From Globodera rostochiensis (taxonomy: Eukaryota; Nematoda; Chromadorea; Rhabditida; Heteroderidae): a stretch of 64,000 nucleotides of DNA. How positions within the stretch are numbered: position 1 is the first letter of the stretch; every line of letters begins with the position of its first letter. The notes below the pieces were generated by a model. That model was not told the origin of the DNA. It was given only the letters and a program-made list of their open reading frames with translations, and searched no databases. Below are positions 35,291 through 45,631 of the stretch, in pieces. The stretch spans positions 310,001-374,000 of the forward strand of contig JAEVLN010000032.1 in assembly GCA_018350325.1 (NCBI GenBank). Reading direction: 5' to 3'. The position numbers and the translations under genes were made by a program.

Positions 35291-37656
35291 TCAAAAGCAA
35301 ACATTTTTGCCTATAATTGGGGTTAGATTTTCAGTGATCAGACTGTCCACTCTATTCACGAATGTGTCCTCCGCTTTCTTCAGAAACATGCGCATTTTTT
35401 GGCCAAGCCTCGAGAAGTCAGACCATTGACAAAATTGAATGATCACTTTTCGTTGCTCACCCGGAAACTTCATCACCATCTCCCAATAAGGCGTACCTGA
35501 AGCATCATAAAAAAGTTTTTGGTCTGATCAGAACTCAGCCAATTGATTTGCTCTGATCAACCTGAACTGATCAGATTTGTAGGCGTTCAATTTTAAGTTA
35601 TTTAAGTTTTCAGGGCCCAATTTTGGGTTTCCAAACCGCCAACGCCTATTTTTGTGTGCCAAAAATGTCTGGCGCTTAAATTTTGGTACTCGAAATTAAA
35701 AGTGCCAAATATTTGAGTACCGATCTTAATAAGTGTGCTAACAAATAAGCTAAAAACGATCACATTCATAACAAAAGTAAGCGCATGCCTTTTTCGTTGC
35801 CGAATTTAAGTTTTTCAAAAAAATCTTCATTTAAAAGCAATTCCAGCACATCTCTTGACCAGCTGCCCTCGGTCAGATTGGCAATGCCAATGTCTTCAAT
35901 CATTGTGAACGACGTTGAACTTGCAGCAGACTTAAATTTGATAAGAATACATTTATTTTATTTATTTTATATGTTTTGTATCAGAATGCGTCGAAGTTTT
36001 TGATTTCGAAAGATTTTAATTCATTTTTTAACAAAAAATTGAAACGTGGAAGATCGGTTTTTCAACAAGAAGAGATAGAACGATATGAAGAAGAACAAAA
36101 AAAATTAGTAGTAGCACTTTTTGCGGAAATTTAAAAATCAAAAAAAAAAAATGGGTAAATTTTTACATTTACTAAAAAAAATTTGTTATATTTTTGCCAT
36201 TTTGAAAACATTCGATTCTAAAAATAACATTAATTTTCAAATCCAAAAAACAAATTTGCAAATAAATTTTACAATACAAATTGTAAAATTTTATTTGTTC
36301 AGAATTAAATGTTATTAAAATTACCCAAATGAGCCATTCAAAAAAATCGTCGTCCAATTCAAACGATGGAGAATAAACAATTTTGGATGCAAAATCGCGT
36401 CCGGTCCGAATAAAATTTTGCAATTCCTCCATAGTACGAGAACTTGAGCCAATTTGCAATGTGATAACAAGATCCGAACTGTTAAAAATATATTTACAAT
36501 TATTAAATTTTGTTGAACATTGTGCCAAATTGATTTAAAAATTTTATTTTTGCAAAAAAAACGCTAAATATTTCCAAAAACCCTTTCAGTATGACCGGGC
36601 ATTCCCAAAAGTATGAATTAAGCTAAAATTAGCATATAAAGCCAAAAAAAGGTTTTTTAATTTTCCAGACCGGGCCCCTGGTTCAATGTTGATTGGCATT
36701 TTTTAAAATCTAAATCAAATTCCACCCACGGGCCCATAATTAGCACATCTCGTGGCACCTATTGTTACAAAAGTGTACAAAACAATTTTAGGCAAATTAT
36801 GAATTAAATTTGCTTTACCCATTTTGTAAAATTTGAAATTGTACTCCACACAATGGCCATCTCGGGGTTTAGGTAAATTATGAATTAAATTTGCTTTCCC
36901 TATTTTGTAAAATTTGAAATTTTACCCCACATAATGGCCATCTCGGGCCAATTTGGTCAAACATGCGTCCACCCGTTTGTTCAATCTTTTCGAGTAGACA
37001 CCCCTGAACATCATTTTCTGCATGCATCCGGCCATTTTATTGCAACACAAAGAGCATGCGCCGTGAACTTCATCGTCGTCATCACCAGCGTCAATTGTAT
37101 AGGGATTCACTTCACGCGACCGTGTGGCCTTCAACACATCATTTGCGTATACAACAACCAAATTTGTGCCGTCCGTTCCTGCATTTTTAGGGGGAAACAA
37201 ATTGTAGTCTGGCGGCAAAAAAAAATAATAATTTTTAAAACATTTAAAATGGAGCGATTTATTTGACCAGTTAATTTTAGTCCAAAAGATTACAGTTAAG
37301 TGTGATCATAATCTCGTAAGGGTTGTTGGCTATTTCTGTGTCCAGTTATGATCAAAATTGATTAAAATAAATTGTTTACAAAAAAAAACTAATAAAATTT
37401 TTCAATTTTTTTAGAAAATTTAAATTCTAAATTCAGCGCAAATAAAATTTATAAAATTTCTTTTTTTTGCAATTTCTAAAATTGTTTTTGCTAAATCAAA
37501 CTGAGCTTTACCGCGTATATGAAGATGTTCAAGCATAAAATCACAAATCCTTGCAACATTTTTCAACTTGTTAATATTATGTTCCACAAATGAAGCATTG
37601 CCCGCGCATATTATTATGAATAGGAATATCATTATGTCATGTATACAAAGAGCCAT
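35291..37656 (-). CDS. Secreted four-cysteine family, paralogue A
   Basis: Five exons: 37656-37512, 37208-36926, 36478-36325, 35930-35789 and 35496-35291 (309 aa, phases consistent). A signal peptide (IMIFLFIIICAGNA) precedes RICDFMLEHL. Exon 2 has an acidic stretch (DAGDDDDEV), a cysteine-rich insertion (ACSLCCNKMAGCMQKMMF) found only in this copy, and VDACLTKL. Exon 3 reads FIRTGRDFASKIVYSPSFEL, exon 4 MIEDIGIANLTEGSWSRDVL, and exon 5 TPYWEMVMKF, IQFCQWS and a VCF end. The shared cysteines sit in RIC, DACL, FCQ and CF. Intron 4 has a GC donor (35788) and its end is shifted by a few codons compared with C and D. No known domain was recognised; the layout suggests a small disulfide-bonded secreted protein. 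Confidence 0.8.
36790..36952. repeat. Tandem duplication spanning an exon end
   Basis: Two direct copies of about 81 bp, 36790-36870 and 36871-36952, share AAATTATGAATTAAATTTGC, ATTTTGTAAAATTTGAAATT and AATGGCCATCTCGGG. The right-hand unit contains the real exon 2 end and donor of paralogue A (36926). The left-hand unit carries a diverged copy of the same junction inside the intron. Confidence 0.85.
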
Positions 37657-37669
37657 AAATCACGCTTGT

Positions 37670-38034
37670 AGAATCTTCAAATACTTAAAATATATATTAT
37701 TTAAATAATATAATATAGATACGCAAACGGATTTTTGCTATTTAATAAGTCGACATTGGGTAAAATATTTTTATATTATTTATTATAAAAAATGCTCTAT
37801 ATGTTTGTTTCCTTAAATTGGGTTGATTTTGATTTAATTAATTAATAATTATAACTAAATGAACCGTTTCCTGTAATTTGGTTGGAATTTGATTATTTAA
37901 TATAATTATAACCAAATGGACCAACAAAAAATAAATATATTAAAATATTTTTCTATTTTATAAGAAATACATATACATAAGCAACATCCGGCCTTACACA
38001 ATGGATTTTTGCTATTTAAATATCTTCAACTTAA

Positions 38035-38124
<90 letters not shown>

Positions 38125-39130
38125 TATAAATTTTATAATAACGCATAAATTTGTATATTGACAGATAACTTAATTATAATATAGCAAAAACATCCGGTGA
38201 AATTATTATTATTGGCAAATAGTGAACAAATATTATGGCCTAATTTACATAAAATATTAATAAAAAATTTATGTTTTCATATGTAATAATAAAATAGGAA
38301 ATATAACTGGACTCGTAATTAGAGATTCCTCCTGACAAAAAAATAGAAAAAAAAATTATATCTAAAAATGGCATCAAAAATAAGAACTTATTTTTAGAGA
38401 AAACAATAAGTTTTTAACATATAAATATATAAGAAATGAATAAGGGTTGTTTCAACGTAAAAAACTTAATGTTTATTAAATCTTATTTGAAAAAATTTGC
38501 ATAAACTGTAAACCGCATAGAAAAACTTTTGTTTTATCTATCGATTTTTTCTTGCCAAAATCACTAATTTTTAAAAAAATGTTTATAAAAAATACATCAA
38601 AATTCGATTCAAATCCTTCATAGAATTTTGTGCCTTTTTAGGCGCTTATTTTGCAATTTTTCTTGCCTAAAAGTAGCAGCCCTACTGATGATAATGTTAC
38701 CATGTAAAAAAAAATTTTTTTTACACCCATTTTTTCATACCTATTTTTGCTTATAAACCCGGCAGTTTTTGGGACCTATTTTGGCACTTTTTCGGCAATC
38801 ATGTGGAATTGGGGTCCCAATAAAAATTTTGGATAATTTAAATTTTGAATGGCATGTTTTCGAGGGTAAATAATATATGCGTAGAACACGAATCCGAGTT
38901 CGGATTTGCGAATTTCAATCCCCGAACCCGAGTTCGAACATTTTTAGAAAGTTCAAAATGCAACTTTTTTTTGGTTGGGATCACTATTTTTTCTATTTTC
39001 ATCTTTGAATTTGAAAAGCTGCATCGGTGAGAAATGCCAACCATTTAGATTTTGGTAAAACAACGCAACATAATTTTACTTATACATCGATCCATAAAAC
39101 ATCGCAATAAAATAAAAAATAAATATGTTT
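37670..39130. other. Intergenic region between paralogues A and B
   Basis: AT-rich, with the AT microsatellite and the second copy of the 19.6-kb dispersed repeat (38550-38800). GGATTTTTGCTATTTAA occurs twice (37729 and 38003). Around 38880-38945 is a degenerate CGAACCCGAGTTCG block. No gene was seen. Confidence 0.5.
38039..38121. repeat. (TA)n microsatellite
   Basis: About 41 uninterrupted TA dinucleotides. Confidence 0.97.
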
Positions 39131-39142
39131 TGGTTGATCCCA

Positions 39143-42100
39143 TCAAAAGCATATCTGCTTTGCATTCAATCCGTCCCATAATTTGCTGATTTGACGCCAT
39201 ATCAAGTTTTCTGGCATTTTATTGATCCACATCCGAAACTTTAGGCCAAAGTTCATGGCCGGTGGGCATTTACAAAATTGCAACATTGCCTTTAGGGGGT
39301 AATTGACAAATTAAAATTGCAAAAAATTCTAAAAGTTTAAAAGTTCTACATACATTCATTCTAAGCAAAAAAAGGACCAAAATATACAAATATTTTGATT
39401 TTTTAAATAAAATTTCAAAAAAATTGGTGAAAAATGCCTCCCGGAAAATGCGTCAGTGATTATTAAAAGTCGAGAAAAAAAGTGTTTCTAAGGGTATTCG
39501 GGGCCGTAGAAGCCAAAAGCTGATCATTTCAGCCGAACTCCAAGCTAGAATTCAAACAATTCCAATGTTAGGCTCAAAATTAGGGTTGGTCTCGACCCCT
39601 CGGGGGCGGTAAAGGTCGGGGACGGCGCCAACATTGCTCTTAGAAAAATTTAGAATTTTGCAAAAATTGTTAGAGTTCGGATTCCGGCACTCTTGGTCAA
39701 AACAGATTTTCCAGATTTACGTTCTCCACCCCCCGATTACACCTGAAACACTTTTTCGACTTTTAATAATCACTGACGCATGCATCTTCCGGAAAAATTT
39801 TTGTTTTGAAAAGTGATTTTATACACAATGTTCGAACTCGGGTTAGGGGTCCGACATACGCTAATCCAGAGCTTGGGTTCGTGTTTTTGCACGAGTTTTG
39901 TAAGGTTTTTTGAGGTTTTTTGTCATTTTTATAGAGGGGAACGAATCGTAGGTGTGGTGGGGAACGAATCGATATTTTACCCTTCCGGACACCGTCCACC
40001 AATTAATTTACTTTTGTTTTAGGGGACAAGCTCAGCACCGCATCCCAGTGCGGCATGTTCACGGCGTTCCCCTTCCTGTACTTCATGCCCACAAACAGTT
40101 CCTCGTCAAGCAACTTCACTAACAGTTCATTGGACCACTGATCTGTGCCCTTGATCGCCATGCCGATGTCTTCAATTATCGTGCTCGTCAAGGTGTGTGT
40201 CAAAAATGTAGTTGCTTCCATGCCAGAGGCGTTCATCATGTTGGCTATTCCAATGTGGTGGTCTTTGTTGTTGCCCGTTCCCATGCCGCTGTTCATGGCA
40301 TTTATCAAATTGCCAACCACATTGCCCACCATGTTGCCCACTGCCATGCCATAATTGTAGTTGTTCATGCCCATTATGGGGTTGTTGTTCATGTCCATCA
40401 TGCCGTTGTTGTTGTTCATGCCCATCATGGGGTTGTTGTTCATGCCCATCATGGCGTTGTTGCCCATGCCCATTTGATTTTCATATAAGTAAACAGTGTA
40501 CTTCAACTTCAAAAAGTTTAACAGTTTTTAAGCCCGTATCTTGACCGTGAATATTTTATTATTAAATATTCCATATGAAAATATTAAAACTTTTGCCGGA
40601 TATAAAAAACTATTGTTATAATATTTGTCTATAGTAAGAGCATATTTATAATATTTTTCCTTTTAAAATATTTATTTAGTATTTGTATTTACGTTCATGA
40701 TATTCACGAAAAGTTGTTCAAAAAATTTGTCATCCTTTTTTTCCCACTCGTGTTCCGGATAGTAAATGATTCTGTCAATGAAGCCACCTCCATTCTCAAT
40801 AATATTTTTAAATTCGTCAAAAGTTTCTTTGTTAATTCGTAATGTAATAATTAATTCATTGCTAAACAAATGTAATTAATGTGAACAGATAGATGACAAA
40901 CAAAAATTTTAATGACTCGAAGTCGGCACAGATTCCGAACTCCGATTGTTTAGACACATTTATGTAGGGTTGGGTATTCGTGGGCACAACATCCGAAGCT
41001 GACCTCAATTTCGACCAATTTCGAAAACCGGACCCGAATTCAAAGAATTTTTTGAAAATTCAAAAATCAATTTTGGCCTCGAAATTGTTCAAAAAGCACA
41101 AAATTACAACGAAAAGGTAAGTAATGATCGAATTCATGCTTTTTGAATGATTTTGAGGCTAAAATTTATTTGAAAATTTTTGAATTATCAAAAATTGTTC
41201 GAATTCGGGTCCGGATTCAAAATTGAGGCCAGCGGATCTAAGTCTTCGAGGAATTTTCCATCTTTTTTGGTGTTCCGTGTCCGGATGCATTTTTTAAATT
41301 TTTTTAATAATTTCATTTTTTCAGGAAATTTCCACCCTCCAGAGGATGTTCTAAAAAGTCTATATATTCCAAAATTGGAATTTAGGTACCGATTTTTCAT
41401 GTTTAAACAAAACAACCCACTTTTTAAAGTAGCCGTTAAGGGCCAATTTTTGTAAGCATCTGTCCTGCCGGTTAAGCCGTTTAGTTGCATAATCGTTTTT
41501 ATCGAATTTTTTGTGAAACGAATTTTTGACACCTTTCCACACTTTGCCGGACCGAGAGTTTTGCTTTTTCACTTCATCATCATCCACATTAATAATGCCA
41601 TTGGCACTCATCAAAATTTGTCGCAAATTGCGCAACATTTCACCGCCATAAAGCACTGCCAAATTGGGGCCATAAATCGCGGGCGCTGGGCCACGGCTGT
41701 CAGCAGACAGTGGAACTTGCGTTGGATTAATGGGTCCAGCCGGTATAGCTTGGCCATAAGCTGGAAGCCTGGACAAAATAATGTGGTAAAATGCTAGAAT
41801 ATGGCATGCACCTCACCAAATTGTCTCTCTATCATCGACTTCCCTCTAAGCGCCTAAACGCACAAATCTGGCAACAAAAAATTTTGCGCGGAGACCACTT
41901 GAAAGAAGTTATGAGCCCTGGACTGAAGTGTCCCTTTCAACGAGGACTCAGTTGTCCACGGCTAAAAAATGCACAAAATCCCTTATATATTGGTCTCCAA
42001 CATGCTTTAAAGGAATAGACAAAAATAAACAACTTTTTGAAAGCCTATATATGATGTGCTTTTGAGCATTTCTTAGGGAGTGCACAACTGAGACACTTCA

Positions 42101-42585
42101 GTCCAGAGCTCATAACTTGCTTCCAGCAAAAACTTGTTGTCAGCTCCGTGCGCTAGACTTAGAGTGGAGTCGAATGGTATTACAATTTTGTCCATTGATA
42201 AAGTGCACACCTATTTAGAATTTTCTAAAAATGTTAAGAAGAAAATTGGAACTGAAAAATTGCACAAATTCGTGTCTACCTACCGACTTGACCTCGAGAC
42301 TCGAGCGCCCGAGACTCGAGCCCGAGACTTGACCTCGAGACTCGAGCCCGAGACTCGAGCCCGAGACTCTCGTCCATCTGCCTACCATTGATTTGACGTG
42401 CTTGACGATGCTTGTTGACCAGGCATGTACGGGTCAGCCGATTTCTCCAGGATAAACTCGCATGCTTTGATTCTGTGCTCCAATTCTCTAAAATAATCGT
42501 CATTCGCCTGTGTAATTGTGCATAATAAAATGCATGTTGAAAATAATGTTATAGCATGTATGCAACAAGCCATGGCGGTATACAT
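39143..42585 (-). CDS. Secreted four-cysteine family, paralogue B (Met/Asn repeat)
   Basis: Five exons: 42585-42386, 41768-41421, 40861-40693, 40500-40012 and 39289-39143 (450 aa, phases consistent). A signal peptide (ITLFSTCILLCTITQA) precedes KACEFILEKS. Exon 2 reads NLAVLYGGEMLRNLRQ and DRCLQKLALNG, exon 3 IIENGGGFIDRIIYYPEHEW. Exon 4 begins with an insertion of about 80 residues made of MMGMNNNP-like repeats and continues with TIIEDIGMAIKGTDQWSNEL and MPHWDAV. Exon 5 reads LQFCKC, LKFRMWINKM and ends ICF. The spacing between HW and FC is the same 14-15 residues as in the other copies, which supports the distant last exon. The repeat is missing from A, C and D. Intron 1 contains a fold-back element (41899-42125). 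Confidence 0.78.
39300..40000. other. Intron 4 of paralogue B with degenerate repeats
   Basis: Contains a GGTTGGTCTCGACCCC / GGTCGGGGACGG block near 39590-39625 and a GTTCGAACTCGGGTTAGG block near 39831. No separate gene was seen. Confidence 0.5.
41899..42125. repeat. Fold-back element in intron 1 of paralogue B
   Basis: Left arm AAGTTATGAGCCCTGGACTG and AAGTGTC...CTCAGTTGT; right arm ACAACTGAG...GACACTTCAGTCCAG and CTCATAACTTGC, the reverse complement. The core word (ACTGAAGTGTC ... GGACTCAGT) recurs in the 52-53.6 kb elements. Confidence 0.85.
42289..42372. repeat. CGAGACTCGAGCC degenerate repeat
   Basis: Several imperfect copies of CGAGACTCGAGCC in direct tandem inside intron 1 of paralogue B, just past the exon 1 donor. 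Apparent open frames come from the repeat. Confidence 0.85.
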
Positions 42586-42589
42586 CTAC

Positions 42590-45350
42590 AAAGGGACACC
42601 AAGCAAGCTGAAAGTGAATTTTAATTTCTGCACTCAGTTGCAAATTAATAAAAAAGATTTTAGATTAAAAAAATTTCCATTAATAACCAACATTTGGCAA
42701 CAATTTATTTTAAAATAATGCTAAACATATACAAATAATTGAAATTATGGCAAATAAAATGATTTTACATGAAATAAATATGAAAAGAATAGGAAAAATG
42801 CATATGCATTATTGATTGCCGAGCAGGATAATAGTCACACAAAAAAATGTGGGTTCTTATGCAGGGTTTCAATCTCAACAATTGATTTGAGCAATTTCTT
42901 GTCACAAAAACTATAACTTACGCTTGAAAATAGCAGATTTGCGAGCGTGGTGAAGTGGATTTCAAAAAATGTTGGCATACTGTATTTATACAACACAAAC
43001 AGTGCATTTTTGCTCGGAGCCAGGGGTTCGAACCCGCTAGACTGCAAGGATGAATTTCACCGATTTTCGATAAAACAGTTATGGATGATTAAAAAAGATA
43101 GGTAGTTGTAAAAGTTCTAAAAAATATATAAACCCACGTTTACTTTGTTTTGCCCCCTTTCCTACACCCCAATTTTCTTCTTTTCACTCATTAATCAAAA
43201 TTCTACTTTTTTCAACTTGTTGCTGACTATCCTAATAAAAAAATTTGTGCTTTGAGCTTAATGCTTTTGCTTTTGGGTAGACAATTTAGTTGGCAAGCTC
43301 TGTGCAAAAAATTAGGCAAATCGGTGTGTTTAATCAAAAATTCTTGTGTTCGAAGTGTGACCAGCTCGATTTCTGCTGTAATATTTTCCAAAAATTTTTG
43401 GGAAAAGTGGGCGGGGAGGGGGGTTCACAAAATTTTGGAATTTTTTACTCATTTTGTTAAAGAATTTTCGGCCTCTCTTCAGTTTATGCGTGCTTCAAAC
43501 ATTTATGCGTCCAAAAACTGACTTCAAACTTTCTACCGTGTAACCTCTTTTACTTCCATCGACGACATAGTCATCTATCACGAAAATTCTTCACTTCTTT
43601 CCACACAATTTCCATACTTCAGCTGGCGAAAATTTTTTTGAGAAAAAAAGCAAAGGGGGGATCTTTTGTTTTGCAAAATTTTTAGTTTTTGGACCAATTT
43701 TCTTAACAAATACCCTCAAAAAATTCAAAATTTTTCCCGGCAGTGCCTATCGGCAGCCGCCGGATTCTACGGCCCTGGTCTCGGGCAGCCCACAAAAATT
43801 TGACATTTTTGAGAAAATTTTCTTCTGGAAAAATTCTTTTATAAAAGTATAATAAAAAACTTTCGAGAAAAAAATCCTTAAGAAAAATGCACCCCTAAAG
43901 ATTGACTTTTTTCAAATTAGTATGTGGAAGAAGCGGGATTGTCAGAAGATGAAAATGATTTGAGGCTTGGTGGTGTTGGCGAAGATGATGAATTATTTTT
44001 TCAAATTTAGAACACTCATAGTTTAGGTATCCATTTTCCCCGTTACTTCTCGTCAAATTTTACCCAGTGGAAGAGAAATGATAAATTTGGATTCATAATG
44101 TTAAATGGGGGCGCCATTATTAGAGGGGGCGACATTATTTTATACCTCCTCAGAAAGGGCGACCAACGTTTAAATATTGTCGAAAATAGATATACGTTTA
44201 AATATTATGTTTAATGCCCAAATACCATTTTAAAACAAAAAATTTATATTTATAATTAAAATATAGGTAACGACTTTTTTAGTTGACAAAATTTTGCGAC
44301 ATCCAATTTAAAAAAAGGGACTATGTTTTAATCGAAAGCTCCGCAAAATTTTGTCGGTGTTTTTGCCATTTAAATTTTAAAAATCTCAGTCGTCCTACCC
44401 TTTTTTAATTTCCTATTTTTTAGGAATAAATTCAAACCTTGTTTGAACTACGGTAATTAAAGCATTGGCATCTGTCGGTATTGGCCAATAAATTTAAAAA
44501 CATAGTGATTCGCTGTTTTTACTTTCTATTTAGTTCAATCTATAAATAACAAAACTATTAATAATAAAAGTTGAGCTGTAAATTTGTTAATGCCAACATT
44601 TTTTTCACAATATTCAATACTGTATAAACAAATATCTAAGCCCACAAATTCGGGGTTTTTTGATCGCGGAATATTTAAGAAACTAAAGTTGTTATCCCTT
44701 AAAGCTATAATTATATTTAAATCATTTATATATTTTATATATGGGCACTTTTCCAGGAGCTATTTTAATCAATTAAATGGTTATATTTACCATTGTTTAG
44801 AAAATGAATATGGAAATCAATAAATTTTAAAAAAAAAATCTAAAAAGAGCACTTCACTTTACCCCCTGAAAATATTTTCAAAAATCTTCAGGCCTTAAAC
44901 TTTCAAGAAAAACCTTAGAAAATAGGAAAATGTGTTTCATAGGTTCCAGAGCTTCGGACAAAAATACCAGCAGGATTCCGGGATCAGGAGTTTTGGAAAA
45001 TCCAGGTCCTGTCCGTTCTCTAGTAAACATTATTTTATTAAAAAATTCTACCACTCTTTCTGAAAAAAAGACAAAATTTCCCTTTTAATTTTTCGAAATC
45101 GAAATCAAACATCGAATTAGCGATTCGAAAAATCCCGATTCCGGTTCGAGTTTTTGGTCCCGATCCTGATCTCGTATAATTTATACATATATATTTTTTT
45201 AAATATTTTTACTCAATTTGATGCAATATGATTGCCACGTTATATTTACATCAGAACTTATGAACTGGCTGTTTTGAATACACTTCCTGTAGGAAAATAT
45301 TCCAACACATTTTAATAAACAGAATGGGTATGCGCATATAAATGCTCTAA
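42590..45350. other. Divergent centre of the secreted-family array
   Basis: Lies between the starts of B (minus) and C (plus). It contains GCATTATTGATTGCCGAGC (42804-42822), also found upstream of D; a tRNA B-box-like GGGTTCGAACCCGCT at 43022; a GGCAGTGCCTATCGGCAG block near 43740 of the GC-rich repeat family; and small AT-rich ORFs at 43252 and 44584 that I do not support as genes. At 43919-44008 a plus-strand frame after ATTAG reads YVEEAGLSEDENDLRLGGVG plus nine more residues to a stop, an acidic tail that may be the end of a lost gene or transposase. Confidence 0.5.
42804..42822. promoter_or_regulatory. Shared upstream word of paralogues B and D
   Basis: GCATTATTGATTGCCGAGC lies about 220 bp upstream of B's ATG and is repeated exactly at 49072-49090, about 155 bp upstream of D's ATG. 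Relative to transcription it is reversed in B. It may be a control element or a remnant of the duplicated upstream sequence; function is not shown. Confidence 0.4.
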
Positions 45351-45354
45351 AAAA

Positions 45355-45573
45355 CATATTTATATATATTAGTTAACCCAATCTTTAACATTCCTTTTTT
45401 ATTATTGAAAAGGGTTTTTTGTATAATTTCTTAATTTTGAATATTTTCAAATGTATAAATAAACATATTTATATATATTTAGTTAGCCCAATCTTTAACA
45501 TTCCTTTTCATTATTGAAAAGGCTTTTTGTTATTTAAAAAAAATATTCTTAATTTGAATATTTTCAAAGCATC
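45355..45573. repeat. Tandem duplication in the promoter region of paralogue C
   Basis: Two direct copies of about 110 bp share AACATATTTATATATATT, CCCAATCTTTAACATTCCTT, ATTATTGAAAAGG and TTGAATATTTTCAAA. The second copy ends about 60 bp before the C start codon, so promoter sequence may be duplicated. Confidence 0.8.
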
Positions 45574-45631
45574 AATTTGCTATAAATTGTATAAGATTGC
45601 GTTTTTTTTCCAATTTTTCAGCAATTTTACG

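Noticed and set aside
35148..35429. Plus-strand 93-codon ORF
   Set aside because: Shadow of the last exon of paralogue A.
37440..37512. Extension of paralogue A exon 1 to its in-frame stop
   Set aside because: The GTAAAG donor at 37511 gives a phase match with exon 2, so the remainder is intron.
40145..40544. Plus-strand open frames rich in His/Val or Cys/Ser/Pro
   Set aside because: Complement of the Met/Gly/Asn repeat of paralogue B; composition is explained by the repeat.
42933..43045. Possible tRNA or SINE with A box GTGGTGAAGTGG and B box GGTTCGAACCC
   Set aside because: No acceptor or anticodon stem can be formed. The B-box word is shared with 32935 but is palindromic and could be chance.
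43252..43521. 89-codon plus-strand ORF
   Set aside because: No splice context or recognisable motif, and it lies in repeat-derived DNA.
44584..44823. 79-codon AT-rich ORF with an ATG
   Set aside because: Composition is that of the AT-rich background (Phe/Ile/Lys/Tyr); a chance ORF is the likelier reading.
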